Shown here one piece after another: positions 17,550-24,934 of a stretch of DNA of 64,000 bases; the first letter of the stretch is position 1; every line of letters begins with the position of its first letter. The DNA comes from Rhodothermia bacterium (lineage in GTDB: Bacteria; Bacteroidota; Rhodothermia; Balneolales; Balneolaceae), in the NCBI GenBank assembly GCA_030427885.1, contig JAUICM010000011.1, forward strand, positions 26,482 to 90,481, read 5' to 3'. The notes beneath the pieces are model-generated. The model did no database searches, had not been told where the DNA came from, and saw only the letters and a list, made by a program, of their open reading frames with translations. Position numbers and translations under genes: made by a program.

Positions 17550-18570
17550 AATTCAATTGTTTACGTTTTGATTGTGGCAGGAATACATAATAGTAGAGTA
17601 TAAATGCCAGTGATCCCCCGATGATCATCAGACTTAAAATGGCAGGCATATCAGTATATCGAGTGACAAAAGATTCTAAAAAACCTGCAAGAATAAAAAC
17701 AGGAACGAGGCCTATTACCATTTTAACTCCTTCCTTGGATCCCCTTAAAAAGGAGTCATAACGACTGTATGTACCCGGAAATATAAAACTGTTTCCCATC
17801 ACAATGCCAGCTGCACCTGCTATTACGATCGCAGAAAGTTCGAGTGTACCATGGATCATCACTACCATAAGTGCTTTTTGCAGCAGCGAATACTGATAGA
17901 AGAACTGAAAGAAAGTACCAACCATAATTCCGTTATAGAATAAGATCAAACCGGAGCCAATTGCGGTTAGCAACCCTAACATGAAAGCATTAAATGAAAC
18001 CCTGACGTTATTGAAGGTGATTCTTATGAACATACTAAACATGTTATCATCTTTATACACAGCCAGCGGATCTCCATCTTTTATATTCTCCAGCGTCATA
18101 TTCATATAAGAATCACCAATGACGGATCGTACAAAGGTATCATCGAGGTAAGAAGAGATCACTCCAATGCTGATCGCAATCGCAAAAATAGTGAATGCAT
18201 ATAGAAGTTCTTTTTGTCTTCGGCTGAAGATAACTGGAATATCGTGGGTCCAGAACCTTACAATATCACGGAAACTCATTTTCTTATTCTTGTAAAGCGT
18301 GTTATGAGCTTTAATCGCCAGGTCGTTCAGATAAGCAGCCGTTCGGCTGTCTGGGTAGTTACTTTGAGCAAAAGCCAGATCATTCGATACCTCGATATAG
18401 AGGTCGGCTATAGTATCGGCTTTTACATTTTTAGGATCAGTAAGTAAGGCTTCAAATGACTGCCACTTCTCTGAATTTTTCTTCAGGAATGCAACTTCCC
18501 TCATAGTAGTTAGCTTTTGTACTTTTCTTTTGAACGCTTGGGATGTACTTTCAATAGTACCTGATTTCAT
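17542..18570 (-). CDS. SpoIIM-like (stage II sporulation protein M family) membrane protein
   Basis: 342 residues from ATG 18570; an internal ATG at 18504 (MREVAFLKKNSEKW) matches the usual family N-terminus and is also possible. A soluble helical N-terminal region (to about 125) is followed by several transmembrane helices. The conserved family pattern NNVRVSFNAFMLGLLTAIGSGLILFYNG...HGTLELSAIVIAGAAG (about 208-275) is the SpoIIM/DUF95 signature. In non-sporulating bacteria this family accompanies RDD, MoxR and DUF58 genes, as here, with RDD divergently encoded. Function unresolved. Confidence 0.87.
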   Translation of the reverse strand: MKSGTIESTSQAFKRKVQKLTTMREVAFLKKNSEKWQSFEALLTDPKNVKADTIADLYIEVSNDLAFAQSNYPDSRTAAYLNDLAIKAHNTLYKNKKMSFRDIVRFWTHDIPVIFSRRQKELLYAFTIFAIAISIGVISSYLDDTFVRSVIGDSYMNMTLENIKDGDPLAVYKDDNMFSMFIRITFNNVRVSFNAFMLGLLTAIGSGLILFYNGIMVGTFFQFFYQYSLLQKALMVVMIHGTLELSAIVIAGAAGIVMGNSFIFPGTYSRYDSFLRGSKEGVKMVIGLVPVFILAGFLESFVTRYTDMPAILSLMIIGGSLAFILYYYVFLPQSKRKQLNYE

Positions 18571-18589
18571 CTTAAATAAAAACCTACAG

Positions 18590-19339
18590 ATGTCAAAAAT
18601 AGGAGTTGAGACCGACCAGCATGTAATGCTGAACTATAAACCTGCGGGGGTAGTAGAACGTATTCTTGCTTATATCATCGATGCGTTTGTTCTTGGAGCA
18701 TATTATTTAGTACTAACGGCACTATCAGAACTGGGGCGTTCAGCTGATGTAAATCCGATCAGCCCCGAATCTGCAGCCGTGAGTGTGATCATCTACATCA
18801 TGCCGATCTTTCTATACCATTTGGTGATCGAAGTGCTATGGAACGGATATTCCGTTGGTAAATGGTTTATGGGGATCAGAGTGGTAAAGCTGGATGGCAC
18901 CCGCCCGAGATTGAGCAGTTATTTTTTGAGGTGGCTGCTAAGGCCTTTCGAAATAAGCATGACTTCAGGAGGGATAGCTCTGATGGCAATTCTAATCAAT
19001 GGAAAAGGACAGAGACTCGGAGATATAGCAGGTAAAACCTGTGTGATCAAAGTAAGAAAGAATGCAAGGTTATCAGATACTATGCTGAAAAGTGTAAGTG
19101 ATGACTATCAGCCAACCTATCCTCAAGTGGCAGAACTGAGCGATGGAGATATATCAGTGATAAACGAGGTATTAAAAAGCAGGGATAAATATGATTATGC
19201 CACCTGGCTGAAAATGGTGAGTAAAACCAGAAATCTCATACAGGCAAAAATGGGAATAACAGAGGCAAGAAGGACCGATCAGGGGTTTTTAGATCTTGTA
19301 GTACAGGATTACAACGCCTTACATGGTAAGGTGAATTAG
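18590..19339 (+). CDS. RDD family membrane protein
   Basis: 249 residues from the ATG at 18590 (MSKIGVETDQHVML); an in-frame TTG at 18530 would add 20 unlikely residues. The RDD domain has AGVVERILAYIIDAFVLGAYYLV, GYSVGKWFMGIRVVKLDG and GKGQRLGDIAGKTCVIKV. The characteristic acidic residue is in the first helix and the arginines follow. After the three helices comes a soluble tail of about 85 residues, longer than in minimal RDD proteins. It is divergent from the SpoIIM-like gene, the standard partner arrangement, and convergent with ctaB (4-base overlap of the ends). Confidence 0.87.
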   Translation: MSKIGVETDQHVMLNYKPAGVVERILAYIIDAFVLGAYYLVLTALSELGRSADVNPISPESAAVSVIIYIMPIFLYHLVIEVLWNGYSVGKWFMGIRVVKLDGTRPRLSSYFLRWLLRPFEISMTSGGIALMAILINGKGQRLGDIAGKTCVIKVRKNARLSDTMLKSVSDDYQPTYPQVAELSDGDISVINEVLKSRDKYDYATWLKMVSKTRNLIQAKMGITEARRTDQGFLDLVVQDYNALHGKVN

Positions 19340-20238
19340 AATAAACGATCGATAAAAACGGCCAGCCAAACTAATGGGAGGTATGCAATGGATGCAAACA
19401 TCAGTTTTCGTGCATTCGCTTTGGTTCTGTCATTCGCGAATTTGATACCATAAGCAAAAAATCCGGTCGCAAGTAGCAAACTCAATATCAGGAACACCAT
19501 CCCTGAAATATTCAGTGTATACATCAAAACACTTACAGGAAACAGTAAAACAGTACAGAAAATAGCCCAGAAAGAAGTTTTGGCTCCCTCGGTGTCTCCT
19601 TTGGGTAGCATCTTAAAACCAGCTCCGGAATAATCATCTTTACACATCCAGGCGATTGCCATTACATGAGGGACCTGCCATAGAAATACGATCCCGAAAA
19701 GTACCCACATGCCGGGATCTGCAATAGTACCGGTTGCAGCAGCCCAGCCACCAACAGGAGGTAGTGCCCCGGGTATAGCCCCGATAAGAATGTTAAAAGC
19801 GGAGATCTGTTTCATTGGTGTATATGCTGCCAGATAGATAAGGGCAGTAGCAAAAGAAACCATACCCGCGACAGGATTCACCATAAGAACAAGGTAGGTC
19901 AGTCCGGTAAAGATCAGTGTAAGTGAGAATATCTTTCCGTGACTGGCTGAAATACGATGAGCCGCTAGTGGACGCTCCTTTGTTCGGTTCATGAGCTTAT
20001 CCAGATTACGTTCCATAAACTGGTTATGCGCACCTGTTCCGGCAGCGATCAGATAGGTACCCAGCAATACATGAAACATCAACAAGTAATTGATATCGCC
20101 GGCACTACCTAAAATAAAACCAACAAGCATACTGATCAGCACAGCTAATGTGATGCCGGGTTTGGTAAGTTCGTAATAATCTGATATAACAGCGGAAAAG
20201 GAACGCTTTACAAGACTTTTATCTTCTGCTAAACTCAT
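19336..20238 (-). CDS. ctaB: Protoheme IX farnesyltransferase (heme O synthase)
   Basis: Membrane enzyme that adds a farnesyl group to heme B to make heme O for cytochrome oxidase. The ATG at 20238 (MSLAEDKSLVKRS) is preferred; an in-frame upstream start would add 16 residues and is not typical. About 300 residues and nine predicted membrane helices. The allylic diphosphate motif NQFMERNLDKLMNRTKERPL (N-x3-E/D-x3-D...R-P type) is intact, and a second acidic motif (CKDDYSGAGFKMLP) lies in the later loop. Divergent from ctaA, which performs the next step. Confidence 0.93.
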   Translation of the reverse strand: MSLAEDKSLVKRSFSAVISDYYELTKPGITLAVLISMLVGFILGSAGDINYLLMFHVLLGTYLIAAGTGAHNQFMERNLDKLMNRTKERPLAAHRISASHGKIFSLTLIFTGLTYLVLMVNPVAGMVSFATALIYLAAYTPMKQISAFNILIGAIPGALPPVGGWAAATGTIADPGMWVLFGIVFLWQVPHVMAIAWMCKDDYSGAGFKMLPKGDTEGAKTSFWAIFCTVLLFPVSVLMYTLNISGMVFLILSLLLATGFFAYGIKFANDRTKANARKLMFASIAYLPLVWLAVFIDRLF

Positions 20239-20315
20239 GTAATTCTCTAAATAGAAGCGTATTTTTAGGGGAGCAAAGTTAACCATTTTCAGAACATATT
20301 TGTAATCTATTTCTC

Positions 20316-21245
20316 ATGAAATTGAACTCCTATCAAAAGACCGCTATAACTACTGTATTAGCTACAATATTTCTCATCCTTGTAGGTGGACTTGTGAGAG
20401 CTGCCGGAGCGGGGCTTGGATGTCCTGACTGGCCTAAATGTTTTGGAAGCTGGATTCCTCCTACATCAGTTACAGAACTTCCGGCAGGCTTTGATGCTTC
20501 CCAGTTCAATGCGGTAAAAACCTGGATAGAATATATAAACCGTCTGGTTGGTGTTGTGATCGGCTTGCTGATCACTGCCACATTCGTGTTATCCTTCAGA
20601 TACAGAAAGTCGAAACCATCCGTTTTTTATAGCTCCGTTGCAGCATTCATCTTAGTGTTGTTTCAGGGATGGTTAGGCGGTCAGGTTGTTAAGTCTGAAC
20701 TGTCTCACTGGATGATAACCATTCATATGATTCTTGCACTGATCATCATGATGGCATTATTGTACGCCGCTTTTAAAGCAACTCAGGAATTCGTGAAAGT
20801 TGAGATATCAGATTCAACCAAAAAGAAAATGTATGCAGCAGGGATAGTATTACTGGTCCTCACAGTGGTTCAGCTTGTTCTGGGAACTCAGGTCAGAGAG
20901 GAAATAGATATCATTAAAGAAGCGGCGTTCGTCCCGGAACGCTCAACCTGGCTGGAATCAGTCGGTAGTATATTCCTGATACACCGCAGTTTTTCGTGGA
21001 TCATTCTTCTTTCAGGATTATATCTTAGCTGGATCGTGTACAAAGATAAGATCAGTGGTTTGATCTCAAAACTAAGCTATTCTAATCTCGCATTGATCTT
21101 TCTACAGATACTGATCGGAGTTGGACTGGAATACCTGGACATGCCTCGAGTATTGCAGGTTGTACATTTGGTAGGAATCGCACTAATGGTGTGTATTCAG
21201 TTTTTATTACTGTTGGTTCTGAGGTTAAGGGCGATAAAGAGCTAG
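20316..21245 (+). CDS. ctaA: Heme A synthase (COX15/CtaA)
   Basis: 309 residues, eight predicted transmembrane helices in two similar halves. N-terminal half: ILVGGLVRAAGAGLGCPDWPKCFGSWIPP, with the Cys pair (GCPDWPKC) typical of this family, then a WIEYINRLVGV heme-binding histidine-region equivalent and SHWMITIHMILAL. C-terminal half: LVLGTQVREEIDI, HRSFSWIILL and VVHLVGIALM. It oxidises heme O to heme A for aa3-type oxidase. Divergent from ctaB across about 77 bases that probably hold both promoters. Confidence 0.92.
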   Translation: MKLNSYQKTAITTVLATIFLILVGGLVRAAGAGLGCPDWPKCFGSWIPPTSVTELPAGFDASQFNAVKTWIEYINRLVGVVIGLLITATFVLSFRYRKSKPSVFYSSVAAFILVLFQGWLGGQVVKSELSHWMITIHMILALIIMMALLYAAFKATQEFVKVEISDSTKKKMYAAGIVLLVLTVVQLVLGTQVREEIDIIKEAAFVPERSTWLESVGSIFLIHRSFSWIILLSGLYLSWIVYKDKISGLISKLSYSNLALIFLQILIGVGLEYLDMPRVLQVVHLVGIALMVCIQFLLLLVLRLRAIKS

Positions 21246-21321
21246 TGGAAGAGTGATTACTTGTTTCTTTGTAAGGCCAAAAAATTGAGGATCAACGGAT
21301 TAGATGATTATCGATTTGAAC

Positions 21322-21648
21322 TTAAAGCTTCTCCAGAAGCTGATTCAGGAACACCTTCATTTCAGTCAGGTCTTTTTTCATGTCGGCTGAAACACTATTG
21401 GAAGCGGATGCGGGTTGGTTTTCTCCATTCAGTACCTTTTTAACGCCATCGCTGGTAAAACGTTTAACCTCAACCAATTCCTTGATCTTAAAAATCAGAT
21501 TTACCTCTTCTTCACGATATGCTCTGTTTCCAGCACTGTTTTTCTTTGGTTTTAATTGAGGATATGTTTTTTCCCAGTTTCTGAGGACGTGAGGAGCTAA
21601 TCCAGTCAGCTTGCTTACTTCACCCATTGAGTAATACAATTTTTTCAT
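21322..21648 (-). CDS. Small MerR-family transcriptional regulator
   Basis: 108 residues. Winged-helix MerR DNA-binding domain at the N-terminus: YYSMGEVSKLTGLAPHVLRNWEKTYPQLKPKKNSAGNRAYREEEV. The ring residue after LR is Asn rather than the more usual Tyr/Phe (LRNWE). The remaining residues (about 72-108) form a short dimerisation coiled coil with no ligand domain or metal-binding cysteines, the compact type common in Bacteroidota. It is divergent from a GT2 gene with about 78 bases between them, so it may regulate that gene or itself. Targets unknown. Confidence 0.85.
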   Translation of the reverse strand: MKKLYYSMGEVSKLTGLAPHVLRNWEKTYPQLKPKKNSAGNRAYREEEVNLIFKIKELVEVKRFTSDGVKKVLNGENQPASASNSVSADMKKDLTEMKVFLNQLLEKL

Positions 21649-21726
21649 ACCGAGGAGAAAGTGTATTTTTGCTAAGTTATTTGCTTACGGAAGTAAACCA
21701 TTTCTAAACTATTTTAAAAGGCACTT

Positions 21727-22680
21727 TTGGAAGAACTCGAAGAAAAATACCCAGTTGACATAAGCGTAGTGATCCCGCTTTATAACGAAAGAGAATCATT
21801 ACCTGAACTTCAGCAGCAGATCCATGCTGCTTTATCGGAAGAATTTTCTTTTGAGATCATTTTCGTAGACGATGGCTCAACAGATGGATCATGGGATGTT
21901 GTGCGTGAGCTCAGTTCAACAGGGGACTATATCAAAGGGATATCTTTCCGCAACAATCAGGGTAAAAGTGTGGCGCTCCAGGCCGGGTTTAAGAAAGCAA
22001 CCGGCAGGTATGTGGTCACAATGGATGCCGACCTTCAGGACGATCCCGCCGAAGTCCCTGACATGATAGCAATGCTTAAAGGTGGACTTGATCTTGTAAG
22101 CGGTTGGAAAAAAGAACGTTATGATCCGATCTCAAAAACAGTTCCTTCAAAATTTTTCAATTTTGTAACCAGAGTATCCGCGGGTATTAAGCTGCATGAT
22201 TTCAATTGCGGGTTGAAGGCCTACAAAAGTGAGGTTGTTAAGAACATTTATTTGTATGGAGAGCTTCACCGTTATGTACCCATGCTGGCTAAGAGAGAAG
22301 GCTTTGGAAAGATAGGGGAGAAAGTGGTGAAACATCATCCCCGTAAGTACGGACACACCAAATTTGGTTTGTCAAGGTTCATAAATGGCTTTCTGGACCT
22401 GATCACAATTCTATTTGTACAGAAGTACTTACAGAAGCCCATGCATTTCTTTGGTACCATTGGGGTTCTATTATTAGGTGCGGGTGGGGTGATCAATGTG
22501 TATTTAGCCTATGAAAAGATCATTCTGGGGCAAGGTATTGGAAACAGACCGCTCTTATTTCTGGGTATTCTGTTAATGGTACTTGGGGTTCAATTCTTTT
22601 CAACCGGACTACTAGGTGAATTGATCAATAAACACAATGTTGAAAAACAAAAACCTGGTATCAGTTCTGAAATAGGATAA
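21727..22680 (+). CDS. GT2 polyprenyl-phosphate-type glycosyltransferase
   Basis: 317 residues from a TTG at 21727 preceded by AAAAGG at a 5-base spacing. GT-A domain: SVVIPLYNERESLPEL, IIFVDDGSTDGSWDV, MDADLQDDPAEVP (the DxD metal motif) and HDFNCGLKAYKS. Two C-terminal transmembrane helices (FFGTIGVLLLGAGGVINVYLA; LLFLGILLMVLGVQFFSTGLLGELI) are typical of DPM1/GtrB/ArnC-like enzymes that load a sugar on a polyprenyl phosphate at the inner membrane. The sugar is unknown. Confidence 0.9.
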   Translation: MEELEEKYPVDISVVIPLYNERESLPELQQQIHAALSEEFSFEIIFVDDGSTDGSWDVVRELSSTGDYIKGISFRNNQGKSVALQAGFKKATGRYVVTMDADLQDDPAEVPDMIAMLKGGLDLVSGWKKERYDPISKTVPSKFFNFVTRVSAGIKLHDFNCGLKAYKSEVVKNIYLYGELHRYVPMLAKREGFGKIGEKVVKHHPRKYGHTKFGLSRFINGFLDLITILFVQKYLQKPMHFFGTIGVLLLGAGGVINVYLAYEKIILGQGIGNRPLLFLGILLMVLGVQFFSTGLLGELINKHNVEKQKPGISSEIG

Positions 22681-22745
22681 AATCCGGTAGCCAAAGAGAA
22701 ATTCCTGAGTCAGTACCTGGTATAGAATTGCAGTGACAATAGGAA

Positions 22746-22782
22746 ATAAAAAAAGCATCTATTCAAAAAAGAACAGATGCTT
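22746..22782 (-). terminator. Rho-independent terminator of the tRNA operon
   Basis: Read on the minus strand: perfect 8-base arms AAGCATCT/AGATGCTT around a 14-base loop, followed directly by a run of T. It lies immediately downstream of the last tRNA-Glu (CCA end at 22784), so it ends the tRNA operon. It also sits between the convergent GT2 gene and this operon. Confidence 0.85.
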
Positions 22783-22783
22783 C

Positions 22784-22859
22784 TGGTACCGCGTACGGGA
22801 TTTGAACCCGTGCTACCGCCGTGAAAGGGCGGCGTCCTGGACCCCTAGACGAACGCGGC
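22784..22859 (-). tRNA. tRNA-Glu (TTC), with encoded CCA
   Basis: Cloverleaf folded by hand: acceptor GCCGCGT/ACGCGGT (a G-U at the first pair), anticodon loop CTTTCAC with anticodon TTC, T-loop TTCAAAT, discriminator A and genomically encoded CCA. Last tRNA of the minus-strand operon. The 73-base body is identical to the copy at 23108-23180, which lacks encoded CCA. Confidence 0.95.
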
Positions 22860-22879
22860 GTATAATCAATAAAAGAAAG

Positions 22880-22954
22880 GGAGCCTGATGGGATTTGAAC
22901 CCACGGCCTCTGGTGCCACAAACCAGCGCTCTAACCAACTGAGCTACAAGCTCC
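22880..22954 (-). tRNA. tRNA-His (GTG)
   Basis: Anticodon stem CTGGT/ACCAG with loop TTGTGGC gives anticodon GTG. The acceptor GAGCTTG/CAGGCTC is extended by an encoded G(-1) pairing with C73, the identity feature of bacterial tRNA-His. CCA is not encoded (CTTT follows). It lies 20 bases from the last tRNA-Glu. Confidence 0.94.
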
Positions 22955-22980
22955 ATTTAAAATCAGTAATTCAACGACAA

Positions 22981-23091
22981 CTAATCAGATTTGTCATCAT
23001 AATTGGAATTGGTTCTGGTAATTAAAACCCAGTAACCAATTGTACATATTATGAAGACCACGACAATGAAGTAAATAATACTTGTTGGCAT
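22981..23091 (-). CDS. Tiny single-span membrane protein between tRNA genes
   Basis: A 36-codon ORF, ATG at 23091 and TAG at 22981, lying exactly in the gap between the tRNA-His and the upstream tRNA-Glu and in the operon direction. The translation starts MPTSIIYFIVVVFIICTIGYWVL, one hydrophobic helix, then a short polar tail ending YDDKSD. A hydrophobic helix plus charged tail that stops cleanly before the tRNA-His 5' flank suggests a real gene. Only a weak AGG precedes the ATG. No family recognised; if real it is an inner-membrane micropeptide. Confidence 0.45.
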   Translation of the reverse strand: MPTSIIYFIVVVFIICTIGYWVLITRTNSNYDDKSD

Positions 23092-23107
23092 AACCTGAAA
23101 AACTAAG

Positions 23108-23180
23108 TACCGCGTACGGGATTTGAACCCGTGCTACCGCCGTGAAAGGGCGGCGTCCTGGACCCCTAGACGAACGCGGC
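23108..23180 (-). tRNA. tRNA-Glu (TTC), without encoded CCA
   Basis: Same 73-base cloverleaf as the tRNA at 22787-22859, anticodon TTC, discriminator A followed by CTT instead of CCA. It follows tRNA-Cys in the operon. The tandem copies are separated by the 36-codon ORF and tRNA-His. Confidence 0.95.
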
Positions 23181-23215
23181 ATTAAAATCAATAATTCAAA
23201 ATAACCTCGTGGTTG

Positions 23216-23286
23216 AGGCGACAGGCGGATTCGAACCGCCGTACGAGGTTTTGCAGACCTCTGCCTAGCCACTCGGCCATGTCGCC
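23216..23286 (-). tRNA. tRNA-Cys (GCA)
   Basis: Acceptor GGCGACA/TGTCGCC, anticodon stem GAGGT/ACCTC with loop CTGCAAA giving anticodon GCA, T-loop TTCGAAT, discriminator T, as expected for tRNA-Cys. CCA is not encoded. Confidence 0.94.
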
Positions 23287-23298
23287 TTATACTAGTTG

Positions 23299-23372
23299 TA
23301 CGCCCATCAGGACTCGAACCTGAAACCTATTGCTTAGAAGGCAATTGCTCTATCCAGTTGAGCTATGGGCGC
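23299..23372 (-). tRNA. tRNA-Arg (TCT)
   Basis: Acceptor GCGCCCA/TGGGCGT, anticodon stem ATTGC/GCAAT with loop CTTCTAA giving anticodon TCT, T-loop TTCGAGT, discriminator A. CCA is not encoded. It is separated from the first gene (tRNA-Pro) by about 126 bases that contain the structured element at 23385-23445. Confidence 0.94.
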
Positions 23373-23384
23373 CTAAAATCACTT

Positions 23385-23445
23385 GCGCCACAATGCTCCA
23401 AAGCCAGATCACGGTTCTGAGAGCCGGAAATGAGCATGTTGGCGC
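23385..23445 (-). other. Imperfect long hairpin between tRNA-Pro and tRNA-Arg
   Basis: Arms GCGCCACAATGCTC and GAGCATGTTGGCGC pair over 14 positions with one internal two-base mismatch. The enclosed segment holds a smaller hairpin (CGGTT/AGCCG). It is inside the tRNA transcript, has no tRNA T-loop and is too short for a gene. It may be an RNA processing element or a tRNA remnant. A second small dyad (GGGAAAT/ATTTCCC) lies at about 23469-23492. Confidence 0.4.
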
Positions 23446-23498
23446 TCAATTTTCATTAAGTCAAAACAGGGAAATCCATTGCTGAATTTCCCTTGATG

Positions 23499-23572
23499 TC
23501 GGGGAGACAGGATTTGAACCTGCGACCCTTCGCTCCCAAAGCGAATGCGCTACCGGACTGCGCCACTCCCCG
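23499..23572 (-). tRNA. tRNA-Pro (TGG)
   Basis: Acceptor CGGGGAG/CTCCCCG, anticodon stem TTCGC/GCGAA with loop TTTGGGA giving anticodon TGG, T-loop TTCAAAT, discriminator A. CCA is not encoded. First gene of the minus-strand tRNA operon; the promoter should lie between 23573 and 23661. Confidence 0.95.
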
Positions 23573-23661
23573 ATTTGGAAAGACCACAAAGATAAGGTTT
23601 TCTTATCTCCGTTACCAACTCCAAATCACAAAAATTTTATAAATTTTCTAAGTGTATCAGA

Positions 23662-24930
23662 CTATTTATTTAGGATCGCTGATACGTAATTATCCCAGCT
23701 CATATCTGCTGCAGCTTCGCTGACATTCTGTTTTGGTAAAGGATGTTCCAGGAATTTGATCATTTGCTCAGCCATGGAATCTATATCCTCAGGTTCGGCT
23801 AAATAACCATTAAAGCCATCTTTGATGGTTTCCGGAAAATGTCCTACGCGGGTAGCGAGAATGGGTAGCTCAAAATTATACGTCAGGGATTCAACTCCCG
23901 AAGGAGTGGCAGTGAGGTAGTATAAAATACTGCAATCCGAGACCTGGAAGTATTTATGAACATCCTCATTTGGTACAAATTCATTCTTCACCACCACAGA
24001 GCCATCAAAACCCAATTCATTAACAAGGCTGAGCGGGCGGTAATCCTGTTCGCTTTCTTTATTTTTCAGCAAGAGCTTCTGTGCAATACCAAAGATCCCG
24101 CGTTTAAGCTTAGTCGTAAATTTACTGGTATCCAGTGTAGCCCAGAACTCTTCACCGCAGATCAGGAAAGAAACATCATCCCTCTGCTCAGAAACTTTTT
24201 TGAATGCCCTGATCGCATTATGAAGGCCTTTGTATTTGCGTATAAAGCCGAAAAACAGAAATACATTTTCTTTCAGTCCCAGACTTTCTTTGAACCCATC
24301 AATATCGAAATCGGGATCAGGCTGATACAGGTCATAAACCGGATGAAACAGCTTTATTACGGTAACAGAATTATTCTTTGAGCGTTCACCGGTTTCATTA
24401 ACCAAATAGGAAGCCGAGGGAAATAATTGTTTAAGCTCATCTACTGTCTTATAGGCATGGGTGATATAAGTATCTGCATGTCTGATGCCCATTTTAGTTA
24501 GCTTGCCATCGATGCTGCTGCCTTCTTTCTGAATAACAAAATGCAGATCAAATATGATCTCTGCATTGGAATGCTTTTTCAACCATTTTGCTATCGAACC
24601 CATTGGAATACCCTGAATGGATATAGCCCACTGGAAAATTACGATATCAGGCTCAAGAGACTTGATGTATCTTGCAGTCTGCTTCCAGCTAAATGGATTA
24701 TTATAATTTGTGAGGTACTTAACCTGAATACCAGTACCCTCCATGAAATCAGAGCCACTTGTTTTATCAACAAATTCGCGGGGAATAATAGAAGGATACT
24801 GGTTGGTCCAGGATACGATATGGACCTCATTATCAGGATTCTTATCCAGGGTTTTTGCAAGGGAGGTATTGTAATTAGAGATACCCCCTTTGAATTTAGG
24901 ACCCGGACCGAAACAAACAATCGTTGGCAT
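23662..24930 (-). CDS. GT4-family glycosyltransferase
   Basis: 422-residue GT-B enzyme. N-terminus MPTIVCFGPGPKFKGGISNYNTSLAK with the glycine-rich GGIS loop. IVIFQWAISIQGIPMG and FDLHFVIQKE form the acceptor domain. The donor domain has VFLFFGFIRKYKGLHNAIRAF, LICGEEFW and PSGVESLTYNFELPILATRVGHFPE in place of the E-X7-E segment, with a glutamate at ...SGVESL. It begins 4 bases after the upstream SDR stop, so the two are an operon. Probably sugar transfer for a surface glycan or glycolipid; substrate unknown. Confidence 0.87.
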   Translation of the reverse strand: MPTIVCFGPGPKFKGGISNYNTSLAKTLDKNPDNEVHIVSWTNQYPSIIPREFVDKTSGSDFMEGTGIQVKYLTNYNNPFSWKQTARYIKSLEPDIVIFQWAISIQGIPMGSIAKWLKKHSNAEIIFDLHFVIQKEGSSIDGKLTKMGIRHADTYITHAYKTVDELKQLFPSASYLVNETGERSKNNSVTVIKLFHPVYDLYQPDPDFDIDGFKESLGLKENVFLFFGFIRKYKGLHNAIRAFKKVSEQRDDVSFLICGEEFWATLDTSKFTTKLKRGIFGIAQKLLLKNKESEQDYRPLSLVNELGFDGSVVVKNEFVPNEDVHKYFQVSDCSILYYLTATPSGVESLTYNFELPILATRVGHFPETIKDGFNGYLAEPEDIDSMAEQMIKFLEHPLPKQNVSEAAADMSWDNYVSAILNK

Positions 24931-24934
24931 GAGA

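Noticed and set aside
22997..23272. A 91-residue minus-strand open frame across tRNA-Cys and tRNA-Glu
   Set aside because: It overlaps folded tRNA genes and encodes arginine-rich noise from tRNA sequence; the 36-codon ORF in another frame is the better candidate.
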